Shown here: in pieces, positions 13,623-15,213 of the stretch
Layout of the letters: each line of letters starts with the position of its first letter
Position numbering within the stretch: position 1 is the stretch's first letter
Assembly (NCBI GenBank): GCA_019117325.1
Contig: DWZY01000311.1
Location: 1-15,213 of the forward strand
DNA from: Candidatus Brevibacterium intestinigallinarum
Lineage (GTDB): Bacteria > Actinomycetota > Actinomycetes > Actinomycetales > Brevibacteriaceae
Length of the DNA: 15,213 nucleotides
Direction: 5' to 3'
Translations under genes and position numbers: made by a program
Notes under the pieces: generated by a model
What the model saw: only the letters and a program-made list of their open reading frames with translations
The model's database searches: none
Told to the model about the DNA's origin: nothing

Positions 13623-14801
13623 TCACTTCAGGAAATCGGGGATGTCCAGGTCAGAGTTGTCGAAGCGGGTGGGCGCCTCATCCGGCAGGGACTGCGGGAG
13701 GTCGTCGCCGCGCGCAGGCACCGGGCGCAGCGGCACGGCGGCCTCCTCGCCCGGGATGACGGCCTCGTCACCGGCGGACTCCTGCGACTGCTCGACGGCT
13801 GCCGGGCGTGCCTCCTCGGGCCGCCCCGCGACCGCGGCCTCGCGCGTCTCCGACGACGGCACGTCGAAGCCGGCGGCGATGACCGTGATGCGGCACTCGT
13901 CGCCCAGGTTGTCGTCGATGACCGCACCGAAGATGATGTTCGCCTCCGGGTGCGCGGCCTCCTGCACGAGGCGCGCGGCCTCGTTGACCTCGAAGATGCC
14001 CAGGTCCGAGCCGCCCTGCACGTAGAAGAGCACGCCGTGCGCGCCCTCGATGCTGGCCTCCAGCAGGGGTGAGGCGATCGCGGCCTCCGCGGCCTGGACC
14101 GCACGGTCCTCACCGGTCGCGGCTCCTATCCCCATGAGGGCGGTGCCCGCGTTCTGCATGACGGCCTTGACGTCCGCGAAGTCCAGGTTGATGATGCCGG
14201 GCACCGCGATGACGTCCGTGATGCCCTGCACGCCGGAGCGCAGGACCTCGTCCGCGGAGTTGAAGGCGTCCAGCAGCGACACGTTGCGGTCCGAGATGGA
14301 CAGCAGGCGGTCGTTGGGGATGACGATGAGGGTGTCGACCTCTTCCCGCAGCGTCCGGATGCCGGCCTCGGCCTGCGCGGACCGCCGGCGTCCCTCGAAG
14401 GTGAACGGGCGAGTCACGATGCCGATCGTCAGGGCGCCCAGCGAGCGCGCGATGCGGGCGACGACGGGCGCGGAGCCCGTACCCGTCCCGCCGCCCTCGC
14501 CGGCGGTCACGAAGACCATGTCCGCACCGTCGAGCGCTTCGCGGATCGCGTCCTCGGAATCCTCGGCGGCCTTGCGGCCCACCTCCGGATCCGCACCTGC
14601 ACCCAGTCCGCGGGTCAGTTCACGGCCGATCTCCAGCTTGAGATCCGCCTCGGACAGCAGCAGCGCCTGGGCATCGGTGTTGATCGCGATGAACTCGACG
14701 CCGCGCAGTCCCACGTCGATCATCCGCTGGACGGCATTGACGCCGCCGCCGCCGCAGCCGGCGACCTTGATGTCAGCTCCTGCGCTCTGGAATTCAGCCA
14801 C
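13623..14801 (-). CDS. ftsZ: FtsZ, tubulin-like cell division GTPase
   Basis: 392 residues. FtsZ polymerises on GTP into the Z ring. Visible elements are IKVAGCGGGGVNAV (11-24), INTDAQAL (40-47), the tubulin signature GGGTGTGSAP (103-112), NDRLL (163-167) and the T7 catalytic loop NLDFAD (205-210). A variable linker (about 320-380) precedes the conserved C-terminal peptide DLDIPDFLK, which SepF and other partners bind. GTG 14801 was chosen because AGAGGA lies 6 bases upstream and about 10 residues before the conserved IKV is typical. The ATG at 14834 has no ribosome binding site. As usual in actinobacteria it directly follows ftsQ, here 126 bases downstream, with a promoter in the gap. Confidence 0.96.
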   Translation of the reverse strand: MAEFQSAGADIKVAGCGGGGVNAVQRMIDVGLRGVEFIAINTDAQALLLSEADLKLEIGRELTRGLGAGADPEVGRKAAEDSEDAIREALDGADMVFVTAGEGGGTGTGSAPVVARIARSLGALTIGIVTRPFTFEGRRRSAQAEAGIRTLREEVDTLIVIPNDRLLSISDRNVSLLDAFNSADEVLRSGVQGITDVIAVPGIINLDFADVKAVMQNAGTALMGIGAATGEDRAVQAAEAAIASPLLEASIEGAHGVLFYVQGGSDLGIFEVNEAARLVQEAAHPEANIIFGAVIDDNLGDECRITVIAAGFDVPSSETREAAVAGRPEEARPAAVEQSQESAGDEAVIPGEEAAVPLRPVPARGDDLPQSLPDEAPTRFDNSDLDIPDFLK

Positions 14802-14851
14802 GTCGGTTCCTCTTTCGACCCTGGGGATGGGCATAGCTCGATATGGAGTCG

Positions 14852-14880
14852 ACGCTATTGGTCCAGCCGCGCGAGTGCAA
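14852..14880 (-). promoter_or_regulatory. Promoter upstream of ftsZ
   Basis: On the minus strand TTGCAC (14880-14875) and TAGCGT (14857-14852) are separated by exactly 17 bases, fitting a housekeeping sigma promoter (-35 TTGACA-like, -10 TAnnnT). The start site would be near 14845, giving a leader of about 44 bases to the GTG. ftsZ-specific promoters in the ftsQ-ftsZ gap are known from other actinobacteria. The rest of the gap (14881-14927) shows nothing clear. Confidence 0.55.
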
Positions 14881-14927
14881 CGACTGGACCCGGAGTGTCG
14901 GGCACCGATCGGCGCTGTGCGGAGCCC

Positions 14928-15213
14928 TCACCCCGCAACGGGGACATCCGGGACCGAGACGTCGATCGTCTGATGACCCTCGTCCAGCAGGACCGCGGCG
15001 ATGCGCGCCTTCCGCTCGCCGTCCTCCGCCGAGCCGAGAAGGATCCGCGCGTCCCCGTCCTCCGTCCGCACGCGCAGCTCGAATTCGCCGCTGCGCGTGG
15101 CGCGCAGCTCCTCGACCGGTGCGGTGATCTCTCCGTCGAGCGCCGTGATGAGGGCTGCGCCGTCGCGTGCGGCAGCGGGCGCGTCGACCCCCTCATCGGC
15201 CTGCAGCACCGGA
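14928..15213 (-). CDS. ftsQ: FtsQ divisome protein, C-terminal fragment
   Basis: The last 94 codons of a minus-strand gene whose beginning lies outside the window. The visible part would be extracytoplasmic. GELRVRTEDG-like text here reads EFELRVRTEDGDARILLGSA, followed by KARIAAVLLDEGHQTIDVSV and PDVPVAG. This matches the C-terminal beta domain of FtsQ/DivIB ('v..G..vrfG....k...l..ll..g...iDVs.P..pv'). FtsQ bridges the FtsB/FtsL subcomplex to the septal wall machinery. The position immediately upstream of ftsZ supports the call. The frame is open to the edge; an in-frame GTG at 15209 is internal and not a start. Confidence 0.85.
   Translation of the reverse strand, partial: PVLQADEGVDAPAAARDGAALITALDGEITAPVEELRATRSGEFELRVRTEDGDARILLGSAEDGERKARIAAVLLDEGHQTIDVSVPDVPVAG

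Noticed and set aside
14802..14834. ATG at 14834 as the ftsZ start
   Set aside because: It has no ribosome binding site and adds 11 residues not typical of FtsZ; GTG 14801 has AGAGGA at good spacing.
1..15213. tRNA, rRNA, CRISPR, insertion sequence, prophage or attachment sites
   Set aside because: No cloverleaf, spaced repeat array, transposase, integrase or terminal inverted repeats were found; coding content is core genome on both sides.

Overview
The window is high-GC DNA (roughly 70% G+C by eye) from an actinobacterium. The evidence is the order ftsQ-ftsZ with no ftsA, followed by pgeF, sepF, yggT and divIVA/wag31, together with an actinobacterial HelD and GTG starts. I cannot name the genus. 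A Micrococcales or Actinomycetales relative fits, but this rests only on gene order.

Left part (1-3612). A minus-strand gene with a DUF4192-like N-terminus runs off the left edge. It is divergent from a spermidine-synthase-like gene (340-1152, probably leaderless). A class II HelD-type helicase follows (1264-3549) and ends at two tandem hairpins.

Right part (3666-15213). Everything else is on the minus strand, so it is transcribed from right to left. In transcription order it holds ftsQ (3' end only), ftsZ, pgeF, sepF, yggT, divIVA, lspA, rluD-family, dnaE, hisD and nrdR. This is the distal division and cell-wall cluster (FtsQ/FtsZ septation, the SepF membrane tether for FtsZ, the DivIVA polar scaffold) running into lipoprotein processing, rRNA pseudouridylation and the replicative polymerase. 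It ends with hisD and the ribonucleotide-reductase repressor NrdR. lspA/rluD overlap by 4 bases, dnaE/hisD are 20 bases apart and hisD/nrdR 4 bases apart, so these form tight transcription units.

The junctions ftsZ|pgeF, sepF|yggT, yggT|divIVA, divIVA|lspA and rluD|dnaE each carry a GC-rich inverted repeat, mostly without a T-tract. This suggests the long cluster is punctuated by partial terminators or RNA processing sites. Two gene absences stand out: there is no yggS-type PLP protein between pgeF and sepF, and no dksA/traR-type gene between divIVA and lspA.

I see no mobile element, CRISPR array, tRNA or rRNA, and no convincing undescribed system. This is mostly conserved core genome. The points worth a second look are the intercistronic structures, a tandem duplication behind yggT, a duplicated unit in the DivIVA linker, and the dnaE-hisD-nrdR linkage.
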